Source of the DNA: Halomarina halobia
GTDB taxonomy: Archaea; Halobacteriota; Halobacteria; Halobacteriales; Haloarculaceae
Assembly: GCF_029338575.1 (NCBI RefSeq)
Contig: NZ_CP119992.1
Coordinates: forward strand, 2,232,001-2,296,000
Direction: 5' to 3'
DNA: 64,000 nucleotides
Numbering within the stretch: the first letter of the stretch is position 1; each line of letters starts with the position of its first letter. Shown piece by piece: positions 26,539 through 34,402 of the stretch. The notes under the pieces are model-generated. The model was given only the letters and a program-made list of their open reading frames with translations, had not been told where the DNA came from and did no database searches. The position numbers and the translations under genes are program-made.

Positions 26539-27738
26539 ATGAACCAGGAGTCCTCGACGGCGTCGGCCGACGCCATCGACGCGGCGACGCTCCGCGACCG
26601 CCTCGCGGGCGGGGAGCGCGTCCACCTCCTCGACGTGCGAAACAGGTCCGAGATCGACGAGTGGCGCATCGACGCGCCCGAACGGTCCGCGATCCCGTAC
26701 ATGCGTTTCGTCGCCGCGGGAGCCACCGACAGCGTCGCCGATCTCGCGTCCGACCTGCCCGAGGAGGTCGTCGTCGTCTGCCCGCAGGGGGAAGCGAGCG
26801 ACGAGGTGGCCGCGATGCTGCGCGAGGAGGGTGTCGACGCGATCAACCTCGCCGGGGGGATGGAGGGCTGGGCGCGCCTCTACGAGGTCGCGGAACTGGA
26901 CGTCGACTCGAACGCGACCGTCCTTCAGTACCTCCGGCCGTCGAGCGGCTGTCTCGCGTACCTGGTGGTGAGCGACGGCGAGGCGGGGGTGATCGACCCG
27001 CTGCGCGCGTTCGCCGAGCGGTACCTCGCGGACGCGCGCGCCCTCGGCGCGGAGCTCGCCTACGCGCTCGACACGCACGTCCACGCCGACCACGTGAGCG
27101 GCGTCCGCGAACTGTCCGCGGCGGGCGTCGAACCCGTCCTCCCGAGCGGGGCCGTCGATCGCGGGCTCGCCGACGCCGAGGCCTTCACGCTCCTCGCGCC
27201 GGGCGAGACACTCGACGTCGGGGGGATCACCGTCGAGGCGATCGCCGCGCCCGGCCACACGACGGAGATGACCGCCTACCGCGTGAGCGATCTCCTCCTC
27301 ACCGGCGACGGCCTGTTCGTAGAGCGCGTGCCGCGCCCCGATTTGGAACGCGATGCGCGTCGCGCCTCGGAACGCGCGAGCGGACGGAGTCCGCGAGCGG
27401 CGGACGACGACGGCGCGCGGGAGATGGCCCGCGACCTCCACGCGACGCTCACCGAGCGCTTCGCCGACCTCCCGGACGATCTGACCGTCGCGCCGGGGCA
27501 CGTCGAACCGGACGTGGCGGCGACGGGGCCGTTCGTCGCCGCGCTCGGCGACCTCCGCGAGCGCCTGCCGGCCTTCGAGCAGGACCGCGAGGCGTTCGTC
27601 GAGTTCGTCCTCGACAGGATGGGAGCCCGCCCGGCGAACTACGAGGAGATCATCGCCGTCAACCTCGGCCGGGAGGACGTGGACGACGAGACGGCGTTCG
27701 AACTCGAACTCGGACCGAACAACTGTGCCGCGGGGTGA
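26539..27738 (+). CDS. Rhodanese-MBL-fold fusion, persulfide-dioxygenase-like
   Basis: This is 399 residues. An N-terminal rhodanese domain (about 12-115) has the active-site loop CPQGEAS with Cys81. A metallo-beta-lactamase domain follows (about 125-395) with the THVHADH metal motif (His180, His182, Asp184, His185), AAPGHTTEM and GDGLFVERVPRPDL. Relatives of this type oxidise glutathione or coenzyme-A persulfide, or transfer sulfane sulfur. The rhodanese comes first here, the reverse of the MBL-first fusions known in bacteria. A charged insert lies near residue 280. Exact substrate is inferred. The next gene starts just after the stop. Confidence 0.85.
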   Translation: MNQESSTASADAIDAATLRDRLAGGERVHLLDVRNRSEIDEWRIDAPERSAIPYMRFVAAGATDSVADLASDLPEEVVVVCPQGEASDEVAAMLREEGVDAINLAGGMEGWARLYEVAELDVDSNATVLQYLRPSSGCLAYLVVSDGEAGVIDPLRAFAERYLADARALGAELAYALDTHVHADHVSGVRELSAAGVEPVLPSGAVDRGLADAEAFTLLAPGETLDVGGITVEAIAAPGHTTEMTAYRVSDLLLTGDGLFVERVPRPDLERDARRASERASGRSPRAADDDGAREMARDLHATLTERFADLPDDLTVAPGHVEPDVAATGPFVAALGDLRERLPAFEQDREAFVEFVLDRMGARPANYEEIIAVNLGREDVDDETAFELELGPNNCAAG

Positions 27739-27742
27739 GCCG

Positions 27743-28141
27743 ATGCGCGAGGCCGTCCGAACCTACCTGCTGACGGAGCACCGGCGGCTCGTGGAGCGGG
27801 TGCTCGACTGCGCCGACGCGGTCGCGGAGAGCGAGGATCTCGACACCGTTGACTCGCTGTCGAACCCGCTGAGCGCCGCGCTCGCGCACGCCGGGATCAC
27901 GCAGCAGTTCCCGGGGGTGCTCGCCGGGGCCGTCGAGGCGGCGGGCGAGGAGCTGCCGGCCGACCCCGTCGCCGCGCCGCCGTACGTCGTCGTCACCAGC
28001 GCCGGGCCGATCCTGCGCGCGACGCTCGACTCGGGGCGACTCGTCGTCAGGATCGAGGTCTTCCGCCTCGAACACGGCCCGCGTCGGTACGTCCGCACGG
28101 CCCGGACGCCGGAGGCGGCGGTGTCGGTCGAGGTGCGCTAG
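27743..28141 (+). CDS. Small haloarchaeal conserved protein
   Basis: This encodes 132 residues from MREAVRTYLLTEHRRLVERVL; an upstream in-frame GTG overlapping the previous gene is less likely. The first half is helical (DCADAVAESEDLDTVDSLSNPLSAALAHAG), the second half beta-rich (PPYVVVTSAGPILRATLDSGRLVVRIEVF). It is conserved among haloarchaea by my recollection, but no function is known. Because it starts four bases after the rhodanese-MBL gene, it is probably translated with it and could be an accessory. Its stop overlaps the convergent SDR stop. Confidence 0.66.
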   Translation: MREAVRTYLLTEHRRLVERVLDCADAVAESEDLDTVDSLSNPLSAALAHAGITQQFPGVLAGAVEAAGEELPADPVAAPPYVVVTSAGPILRATLDSGRLVVRIEVFRLEHGPRRYVRTARTPEAAVSVEVR

Positions 28142-28890
28142 AACATCGAGAGCTTCCCGCGGTCGTAGAGGTCGATCTCGCTCGCGTAGGAGGGGTCCTG
28201 CCGCGAGGCGAAGGCGACCGCCTCGGCCACCTCCTCGGGTTCGACCGCCTCGCCGTACTCGAAGCGGTCCTCGAACGCGGTCGCCTCCTCCTCGCCGAAC
28301 CCCGGGATCGCGAACTCCGTGCGCACCGCGGCGGGGTTGATCACCGTCACCGCGACCCCCTCGTCGCCCACGCGGGCGGCCACGCTGAGGGCGAACCCGC
28401 GCGTCCACCACTTGCTCGCCGCGTAGACCGGGTTGAACGGGCGGGGGTACTGCCCCGCGAAGCTCCCGACGAACAGGAGCGTCCCCGCGGATTCGCGGAG
28501 GTGCGGGAGGGCGGCGCGGGTGGCGAAGAACATCCCGTCGACGTTCGTCTCCATCATCGTCCGGTACTCTTCAGTGGTGAGGTCGGCGACGCCCGCGCCG
28601 CGCGCGAGGCCGGCGTTGTTGAGCAGGACGTCGAGCCCCCCGAATCGCTCGACCGTGGCCTCGACGAGCGCCTCGACTCCCTCCTCGTCGCGCACGTCCG
28701 TCGGGACGACCGCCGCCTCGCCGCCGTGCTCGTCCTCGACCGCGTCGGCGAGTTCCCGCAGGCGCTCCTCGCGGCGGGCGGCGAGCACCACGCTCGCGCC
28801 GTCCCGCGCCAGCGCGTGCGCGGCGGCCGCGCCGATACCCGAACTCGCTCCGGTTACGATGGCGGTCTGCCCGTCGAGTGGTCGCGTCAT
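28138..28890 (-). CDS. SDR family oxidoreductase
   Basis: This is 250 residues, a classical short-chain dehydrogenase: VTGASSGIGAAAA near residues 12-24 binds NAD(P), NNAGLARGAG near 88 stabilises the sheet, and the Ser/Tyr/Lys set is in GSFAGQYPRPFNPVYAASK (Tyr155, Lys159). The R after the glycine loop (AARREERLREL) suggests NADP preference. The substrate is unknown. The C-terminus ends in DLYDRGKLSMF. The stop shares four bases with the neighbouring convergent gene. Confidence 0.9.
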   Translation of the reverse strand: MTRPLDGQTAIVTGASSGIGAAAAHALARDGASVVLAARREERLRELADAVEDEHGGEAAVVPTDVRDEEGVEALVEATVERFGGLDVLLNNAGLARGAGVADLTTEEYRTMMETNVDGMFFATRAALPHLRESAGTLLFVGSFAGQYPRPFNPVYAASKWWTRGFALSVAARVGDEGVAVTVINPAAVRTEFAIPGFGEEEATAFEDRFEYGEAVEPEEVAEAVAFASRQDPSYASEIDLYDRGKLSMF

Positions 28891-28944
28891 GGGCGGCGCT
28901 ACAGCGGCGAGCGGCCTCGGTCTTTCCCTTCCGGCGAGGCTCCC

Positions 28945-29406
28945 CTACGCCCCCCGCGCCTCGAGGTCCGACAGGATCTCCTCGGCGTGGCCCTCGGGCG
29001 AGACGTCCTCGTACGCGGCGACGATCTCGCCGCCGTCGACGACGTACGTGTTGCGGAAGGTGCCGTCGAAGGTGTTGCCGAACATGGCCTTCTCGCCGTA
29101 GGAGTCGTACTGCGCCGCCACCTCCCCCTCCGGATCCGACAGGAGCGTGAACGGGAGGTCGTACTTCTTCGCGAACGTCCGGAGGTCGGCGGTCGAGTCG
29201 TCGCTGATCCCGAGGACGGTGACGCCGCGCTCCTCGTACTCGTCCCACGCGTCGCGGAAGCCGCAGGCCTCGGTCGTGCAGCCGGGGGTGTCCGCGCGCG
29301 GGTAGAAGTAGACGACGACCGGACCGGCGAAGTCGGTCAGTCGGGTCGGCTGGCCGTCCTGATCGAGCAGTTCGAAGTCGGGTGCGTCGTCGCCTGCCGA
29401 GAGCAT
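28945..29406 (-). CDS. Peroxiredoxin, thioredoxin-dependent thiol peroxidase (BCP type)
   Basis: This is 153 residues. The peroxiredoxin signature FYPRADTPGCTTEACGFRD is present, with peroxidatic Cys43 and a resolving Cys48 in CTTEAC, which makes it an atypical 2-Cys BCP enzyme. GISDDSTADLRTFAKKYDLPFTLLSD and the NTYVVD strand complete the fold. It reduces hydrogen peroxide and organic peroxides using thioredoxin. It lies 54 bases upstream of the SDR gene on the same strand, so they may share a transcript. The 5' region contains the 82-bp hairpin element in the divergent gap. Confidence 0.92.
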   Translation of the reverse strand: MLSAGDDAPDFELLDQDGQPTRLTDFAGPVVVYFYPRADTPGCTTEACGFRDAWDEYEERGVTVLGISDDSTADLRTFAKKYDLPFTLLSDPEGEVAAQYDSYGEKAMFGNTFDGTFRNTYVVDGGEIVAAYEDVSPEGHAEEILSDLEARGA

Positions 29407-29459
29407 CGTCTATCGAGTGGCGAAGCGAGGGCAAACGGGTTGCGGTCTCCCCCGGGAGT

Positions 29460-29541
29460 TATACTGTCGGTTGTAGGCCAGCGAACAGTGTGGACACCCG
29501 TGAGTGCCCACTACTTTCGCGAGGGTGCAACCGACAGTATA
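29460..29541. repeat. 82-bp imperfect inverted-repeat element in a divergent promoter
   Basis: Outer arms 29460-29473 and 29528-29541 (14 bp, TATACTGTCGGTTG and exact complement) flank GCGAA/TTCGC at 29481-29485/29516-29520 and GTGGACAC/GTGCCCAC at 29490-29497/29504-29511 (7 of 8 paired). The intervening gaps are equal in length on both sides (7 and 4 bases), so the whole is a symmetric decayed 41-bp arm palindrome with a 6-base loop. The right end supplies the TATA-like GTATAT for the SDR gene at 29565. It resembles a MITE or a large operator. Confidence 0.65.
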
Positions 29542-29564
29542 TCCCCCCGTGACGATCCGGGGGT

Positions 29565-30326
29565 ATGCGACTCGATGACGCGACCGTGTTCGTGACCGGT
29601 GCAGGTGCCGGGATCGGCGAGGCGACCGCGCTGGCCTGCGCGGCGGAGGGGGCGACCGTGGTCGCCACCGACGTGGACGAGGAGGCCGCCGCGGAGACCG
29701 CAGAGGCCGTCCGCGACGCGGGCGGCGAGGCCGTCTCCCACGCGCTCGACGTGACCGACGGCGACCGCGTTCACGACCTCGTGGCGGCGACCGCGGAGGA
29801 GTACGGCCTCGACGGGATCGTCAACAACGCGGGCGTCGGCCACCCGCCCGCGTACGCCGAGGAGACGGGGACGGACGTGCTGGAGCGGGTCGTCGACATC
29901 AACGTCTACGGCGTCTGGCACGGCTGTCACGCCGCCCTCCCGATCATGAAGGAGCAGGGCCGTGGCGCGATCGTCAACGTCGCCTCGCTCGCGGCCGTCC
30001 TCGGCCTGCCGAAGCAGGCGGTCTACTCGCTGACGAAGGGGGCGGTGCTCAACTTCACGCGGGCGATCGCCGCCGAGGCGGGACCGAAGGGCGTCCGCGC
30101 CAACGCCGTCTGCCCGGGGTTCACCGACACCGACCTCGGCCGCCAGTACTTCGAGACGCAGTCGAACCCGGAGGAGGTCCGCGCGCGGATGGAGGCGCAG
30201 TACCCGCTCAAGCGCCTCGGCGAACCCGAGGAGATCGCCGACGCGATCCTGTTTCTGCTCTCCGAGGAGTCGTCCTACGTCACCGGACACGGCCTGATCG
30301 TGGACGGCGGGTACTCCATCTCGTGA
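29565..30326 (+). CDS. SDR family oxidoreductase (3-oxoacyl-ACP-reductase-like)
   Basis: This is 253 residues of a classical SDR: VTGAGAGIGEATA (near 10-22) binds the cofactor, NNAGVGHP (near 86), and the catalytic Ser/Tyr/Lys are in VASLAAVLGLPKQAVYSLTK. An Asp after the second strand (VATDVDEEAA) suggests NAD preference. The C-terminal SSYVTGHGLIVDGGYSI is the FabG-like ending. The substrate is unknown. The start lies 24 bases after the 82-bp hairpin, whose end overlaps the likely promoter, so expression probably depends on that element. Confidence 0.9.
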   Translation: MRLDDATVFVTGAGAGIGEATALACAAEGATVVATDVDEEAAAETAEAVRDAGGEAVSHALDVTDGDRVHDLVAATAEEYGLDGIVNNAGVGHPPAYAEETGTDVLERVVDINVYGVWHGCHAALPIMKEQGRGAIVNVASLAAVLGLPKQAVYSLTKGAVLNFTRAIAAEAGPKGVRANAVCPGFTDTDLGRQYFETQSNPEEVRARMEAQYPLKRLGEPEEIADAILFLLSEESSYVTGHGLIVDGGYSIS

Positions 30327-30329
30327 TCA

Positions 30330-30519
30330 CGTCGCCGCGGCCGCTGGCGTTCCGCTCGGCGGGGCCGACGATGAGCGCCTCGTGCGGCGGGCAGGCCGCG
30401 AACCAGAGCCCCGAGAACGCGACCATCGACAGCGAGAGGACGAGCACGTCGCGCTCGAAGGGGAACAGCTGGCGGACGCTACCCTGGACGCTCGCGCTGT
30501 CGCTTGCCACGGTGGCCAT
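30330..30519 (-). pseudogene. Possible MFS transporter remnant
   Basis: A minus-strand frame reads LFPFERDVLVLSLSMVAFS, like the N-terminal first span of haloarchaeal MFS transporters. After the next six residues it continues directly as PPHEALIVGPAERNASGR, which resembles a loop from the second half of the same kind of protein. The middle is missing, so an internal deletion is likely. The frame then runs into the coding region of the SDR gene. The identification is tentative and based on remembered patterns. Confidence 0.4.
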
Positions 30520-30566
30520 TCGAGGTGAACATCACGTGAATCTCACTGTGACGCCCCGGTAGGGCT

Positions 30567-31784
30567 CTACAGTCCCGACCGCCGACGGGCGGCGAGGCCC
30601 AGCGCGAGGGCGACCGCCGCCAGCGCGGCGAGGGGCGTGAACCCCGGCCCGACGTCGGCGGTCGTCGCCGGGGCGGTGTCGTTCGTCGTCGCCTCCGACG
30701 CGGGCGTCGTCGCCGTCGGTTCGTCGCCGCCCGCTCGTACGCCCTCGACGAGCACCGTGTCGGACGTGACGCCCGCCGCAACGGCGACGAGTCGCCGCTC
30801 GCCCGCGGCCTCGATTCCGACGCGCGCCGTCCCGTCGTCGCCAGTCTCGGCGACGCGCTCGCCGTCGATGCGGATCCCGGCATCCGCGACCGGGTCGCCG
30901 TACTCGTCCGTCACCGTGACGCGCAGCGTCTGGCCGACGACGACCTTCGAGTTGGCGGCCGAGAGCGAGAGCGCCGGAACGCGCCGGGTGGCGACGGTCG
31001 CGGCGGTCGCCGACTCCCCGACGGAGAGGGTGCGGGCGGCCGGCTCGTACCCCGCCTTCTCGACCCGGAGGTCGAACGCCGTGTTCACCGGCAGGGGGAA
31101 CGTGAACGCGCCGTCGCCGTTCGTCTCCACGCTCTCGCGCTCGCCGACCGTCACGCGAGCGCCGGGGATCGGACGCGGCGGGTCGAAGTGAGCGTCGACG
31201 ACACGCACCGCCACCGGGACCGTCCCCGCTTCGAGGTCGAGCAGCCAGAGCCGTTCGCCGTCGACCGCGATCGTGCGCTCGCGGTCGTAGTAACCGGGTT
31301 TCTCGACCTGCACCTCGTAGACCCCCTGCTCGATGTCACCAGTGGCGAACGCGCCGTCGTCGTTCGTCCAGCCGGTCGCGATCACGTCGCCGTCCCGCGC
31401 GACGGTCACCCGCGCGCTCGCGACGGGGCCGTCGTCGTCGCGCACGTGGACGGCGGCGCGGCCGCGCTCCGCGACGGGGACGGTCACCTCGCCGCCGGAG
31501 GCGTCGGTGAGGACGTAGGGTCGGTTCCTGACGTAGCGGTCGTCGTCGACGGTGATGGTCACGTCGGCCCCGGCGGGCACGTCCACGAGCACCTGCCCGT
31601 TGCTCCGCGTCGTGTCGGTCGCGCGCCCGTCCGCCCACTCCGCGGTCACCTGCGCGCCGGCGACGGGTGCGCCGTCCCCGTCGACGACGCTGACGGTGAG
31701 CGTCACCTGGTCCGCCGCCGCGGCCGCCGGAAGCGTCGTGGCGGCCAGGAGGATGACGACCGACACAACGTACATTGTTCGCAT
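30567..31784 (-). CDS. Exported Ig-like/carboxypeptidase-regulatory-repeat protein with PGF-CTERM
   Basis: This encodes 405 residues from MRTMYVVSVVILLAATTLP, a Sec signal cleaved near AAAAADQ. The mature part consists of four or five beta-sandwich repeats of carboxypeptidase regulatory-like type (VSVVDGDGAPVAGAQVTAEW, VHVRDDDGPVASARVTVARDG, VRVVDAHFDPPRPIPGARVTVGE, VTVTDEYGDPVADAGIRIDGE). A Thr-rich linker leads to the terminal PGF, hydrophobic helix and AARRR, the PGF-CTERM sorting signal processed by archaeosortase A. It would be lipid-anchored at the cell surface. There is no catalytic domain, so it is probably structural or adhesive. Confidence 0.85.
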   Translation of the reverse strand: MRTMYVVSVVILLAATTLPAAAAADQVTLTVSVVDGDGAPVAGAQVTAEWADGRATDTTRSNGQVLVDVPAGADVTITVDDDRYVRNRPYVLTDASGGEVTVPVAERGRAAVHVRDDDGPVASARVTVARDGDVIATGWTNDDGAFATGDIEQGVYEVQVEKPGYYDRERTIAVDGERLWLLDLEAGTVPVAVRVVDAHFDPPRPIPGARVTVGERESVETNGDGAFTFPLPVNTAFDLRVEKAGYEPAARTLSVGESATAATVATRRVPALSLSAANSKVVVGQTLRVTVTDEYGDPVADAGIRIDGERVAETGDDGTARVGIEAAGERRLVAVAAGVTSDTVLVEGVRAGGDEPTATTPASEATTNDTAPATTADVGPGFTPLAALAAVALALGLAARRRSGL

Positions 31785-31985
31785 ACTATCACGATAGAGA
31801 GAGTGTATCAAATCTCTATCGTCTCGTTCGACCCGTTCGACACGTTCGGCCTACCGTCGCTCCCGCCGGCGGGCGCGCTCCATCCGCTCGGCGACCGCCT
31901 CGACCTCCCGGCGGGTCGCGCGGAGGACTGCCCCTCGATCGCGCCGCGCTCGCCACCCGCTCGACGCCAGCGCGGTCCGAGGGCG

Positions 31986-34010
31986 TTACTCCCGCCGACG
32001 GCCGGCGTGTCCCGGGTAGTCGCGCTCGAATCGGTCCTCGATCTCCTCGCGGTCGAAGGCGACGATCGTGGGGCGGCCGTGCGGGCAGGCGTAGGGGTTC
32101 TCGCAGTCGTCGAGCGCGGAGAGCAGGTCGACGACCGAGCCCTCCGTCAGCGAGGTGTTTCCCGTCACGGAGGGGTAGCAGGCGAGGTCGGCGAGCAGTT
32201 CGTCGGCCGCGGCCTCGACCGTGCTCGCCCCGTCGCCGGCCACGAACGCCGTCAGGAGGTCGCGTACGAGGTCCTCGCGCCCCGTCAGCAGCGCGGGGAC
32301 GGTGCGCACCTCGGCGACGCGGTCCGCCGCGAGCCCCGCGTGGAAGCCGAGCGAGGCGAGGGCGTCCTCGAAGTCCTCGAACAGCGCCGCCTCGCGCGCG
32401 GTGAGTTCGAGACGGACGGGGTCCGCGAGCGCCTGCGTCGTCACGTCCTCCGCGAACGCCTCGCGGAGTCGTTCGTAGTTCACCCGCTCGTCGGCGGCGT
32501 GCTGGTCGATCAGCACGAGGCCGTCGTCGGTCTCGGCGACGACGTAGGTGTCGTCGTACTGCCCGAGCACGGAGAGCGGCGGCAGGCGCTCGTACTCCGG
32601 CTCCGGGTCGTCGTCGCTCAGGCGGGTCTGCTCGGTCGCGGGGCGGAACTTCCCCGACCGCCGGCGCTCGTGCGGATCCTCCCCGGGCGTCGGCCCGCGC
32701 TCGTCGGCGTACATCGGATCGTCCGTCGGCGCGGCGGAGACGGACGACGCGGACGCCGCGCCGTCGGCCGCCGAATCGGCGTGCGCGTCGTGCGGGGCGT
32801 CCCCGTCACCCGACGCCGTTCCGGAGTCGGAGCGCGCCGTCCCGTCGGCGGACGTCGCGGACGGGCCGGACGCCTTCGCCCGCTCGCCGCCATCGTCTCC
32901 CGATTCCTCGCCCGCCTCGTCCGTCTCGACGCGCTCGGGGGCGATCTCGGCCTGCTCGGGGGCGGACCGCCCGCGCGGCGCGCCCGAGCGGATCAGCCCC
33001 TCGTCGAGCAGCGCGCGCTCCACGGCCGCCCGGACCTGCTCGCGCGCGCCCGCCTCGTCCGCGAACCTGACCTCGAGCTTGCGCGGGTGGACGTTCACGT
33101 CCACGGTCGCCGGGTCCACGTCGAGGAAGACGACCGCGAAGGGGTAGCGGTCCGGCGCGAGCTGCGTTCCGTAGGCGTCCACGATCGCCTCCCGGACCGC
33201 GCTCGCGGTGACGTACCGCCCGTTTACGAACGCGGAGCAGTACTCGCGGCTCGCGCGGGTCGTCTCCGGGTGGCTCACCAGCCCCGACACGTTCTCGAGG
33301 GGGCCGTCCGGGAGGGCCGAGGCGTCGCCCTCGATCGGCACCATCGCGCTCGCCACCTCGCGGCCGTAGACGGCCATCACGGCGCTCCTGCGGTCGCCGC
33401 GGCCCGGCGTGGCGAAGCGCTCGCGCCCGTCGGCCTCGAAGGAGACGGCGACGTCGGGATTCGCCAGCGCGTAGCCCGTCACCACGCGCTGGACGTGGTC
33501 GGCCTCCGTCGCGGGCCGCTTCAGGTACTTCCGCCGGGCGGGGACGTTGTAGAACAGGTCCGCGACCTCGACGGTCGTCCCCTCGGGGCAGCCGGCGGGC
33601 TTCGAGCGCTCGACGTCGCCCCCCTCGACGACGAGTTCCGTCCCCCGCGCCTCCCCCCGCGGCCTGGTCGTGATCGAGAGCCGCGAGACCGCCCCGATGG
33701 CGTGCAGCGCCTCGCCGCGAAAGCCGAGCGTGTGGACCCCCCGCTCCAGGTCCTCGACGTCGGTTATCTTGCTCGTCGTGTGCTCCTCGACGGCCCGGCG
33801 GACCGCCTCCTCGTCCATCCCACTCCCGTCGTCGGCGACGCGTACGCCGTCGATTCCGCCGTTCTCGACGCTCACGGCGATCCGCGAGGCGTCGGCGTCG
33901 AGGCTGTTCTCGACCAGTTCCTTTACGACCGATGCGGGCCGCTCGACCACCTCGCCGGCGGCGATGCGCTCCACCGTCTTCGGGTCGAGCCGGCGGATCT
34001 CGTCGCTCAT
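31986..34010 (-). CDS. mutL: DNA mismatch repair endonuclease MutL
   Basis: This encodes 674 residues from MSDEIRRLDPKTVERIAAGE; the upstream in-frame stretch is shadow. GHKL ATPase motifs are visible: ENSLDADA, VADDGSGM and GFRGEALHAI. The middle (about 345-500) is an acidic, Ser/Ala-rich linker unusual in length. The C-terminal domain has the endonuclease motif DQHAADERVNYE and the CPHGRP motif near residue 645, so this MutL nicks DNA by itself, as in bacteria without MutH. Its start overlaps the NUDIX stop (ATGA) in the mutS-NUDIX-mutL operon. Confidence 0.94.
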   Translation of the reverse strand: MSDEIRRLDPKTVERIAAGEVVERPASVVKELVENSLDADASRIAVSVENGGIDGVRVADDGSGMDEEAVRRAVEEHTTSKITDVEDLERGVHTLGFRGEALHAIGAVSRLSITTRPRGEARGTELVVEGGDVERSKPAGCPEGTTVEVADLFYNVPARRKYLKRPATEADHVQRVVTGYALANPDVAVSFEADGRERFATPGRGDRRSAVMAVYGREVASAMVPIEGDASALPDGPLENVSGLVSHPETTRASREYCSAFVNGRYVTASAVREAIVDAYGTQLAPDRYPFAVVFLDVDPATVDVNVHPRKLEVRFADEAGAREQVRAAVERALLDEGLIRSGAPRGRSAPEQAEIAPERVETDEAGEESGDDGGERAKASGPSATSADGTARSDSGTASGDGDAPHDAHADSAADGAASASSVSAAPTDDPMYADERGPTPGEDPHERRRSGKFRPATEQTRLSDDDPEPEYERLPPLSVLGQYDDTYVVAETDDGLVLIDQHAADERVNYERLREAFAEDVTTQALADPVRLELTAREAALFEDFEDALASLGFHAGLAADRVAEVRTVPALLTGREDLVRDLLTAFVAGDGASTVEAAADELLADLACYPSVTGNTSLTEGSVVDLLSALDDCENPYACPHGRPTIVAFDREEIEDRFERDYPGHAGRRRE

Positions 34011-34402
34011 CGCGATTCCTCCAGGGCGCGTTCGAGCGCCGCCGTCTGCCGGTCGTTCAGCAGTCGGGGCGCGTCGTCGGGGTCGACCCACCGGTACTCG
34101 ACGTGCTCGTGGCTCAGGCGCACCTCGGTGAGAACCGTCGTACAGCGGTAGATCACCGCGAACCGCCCCTTTCCGCTGCTCCGCCACGCCACGGTGTGGA
34201 TCGGTCGCCCCACGGCCACTTCAAGTCCCGTCTCCTCGCGGACCTCGCGCCGCAGGCCGTCGATCGGGCGTTCGCCGACGCCGAGCCGACCGCCCGGGAA
34301 CTCCCAGCCCTCCTCCGGATCCCGGAGGAGCAGCACGTCCCGGTCGGGGCCGAACAGCACCGTCTTCTGGTGGACGGTCGCCCGGAGGGGTCGCTCGGTC
34401 AT
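34007..34402 (-). CDS. NUDIX hydrolase between mutS and mutL
   Basis: This encodes 131 residues from MTERPLRATVHQKTVLFG. The NUDIX box GRLGVGERPIDGLRREVREETGLEV is complete, with GG before it (EFPGG) and the REVREE metal-binding core. Its start overlaps the mutS stop and its stop overlaps the mutL start, both by four bases, so it is translated as part of one unit. The family hydrolyses nucleoside diphosphates linked to other groups, and a role in clearing damaged nucleotides next to mismatch repair is plausible but unproven. Confidence 0.9.
   Translation of the reverse strand: MTERPLRATVHQKTVLFGPDRDVLLLRDPEEGWEFPGGRLGVGERPIDGLRREVREETGLEVAVGRPIHTVAWRSSGKGRFAVIYRCTTVLTEVRLSHEHVEYRWVDPDDAPRLLNDRQTAALERALEESR

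Noticed and set aside
31188..34151. Very long plus-strand open frame across the PGF-CTERM and mutL genes
   Set aside because: It is the antisense shadow of MutL and the surface protein; high GC at third positions keeps opposite frames open. It has no family pattern.
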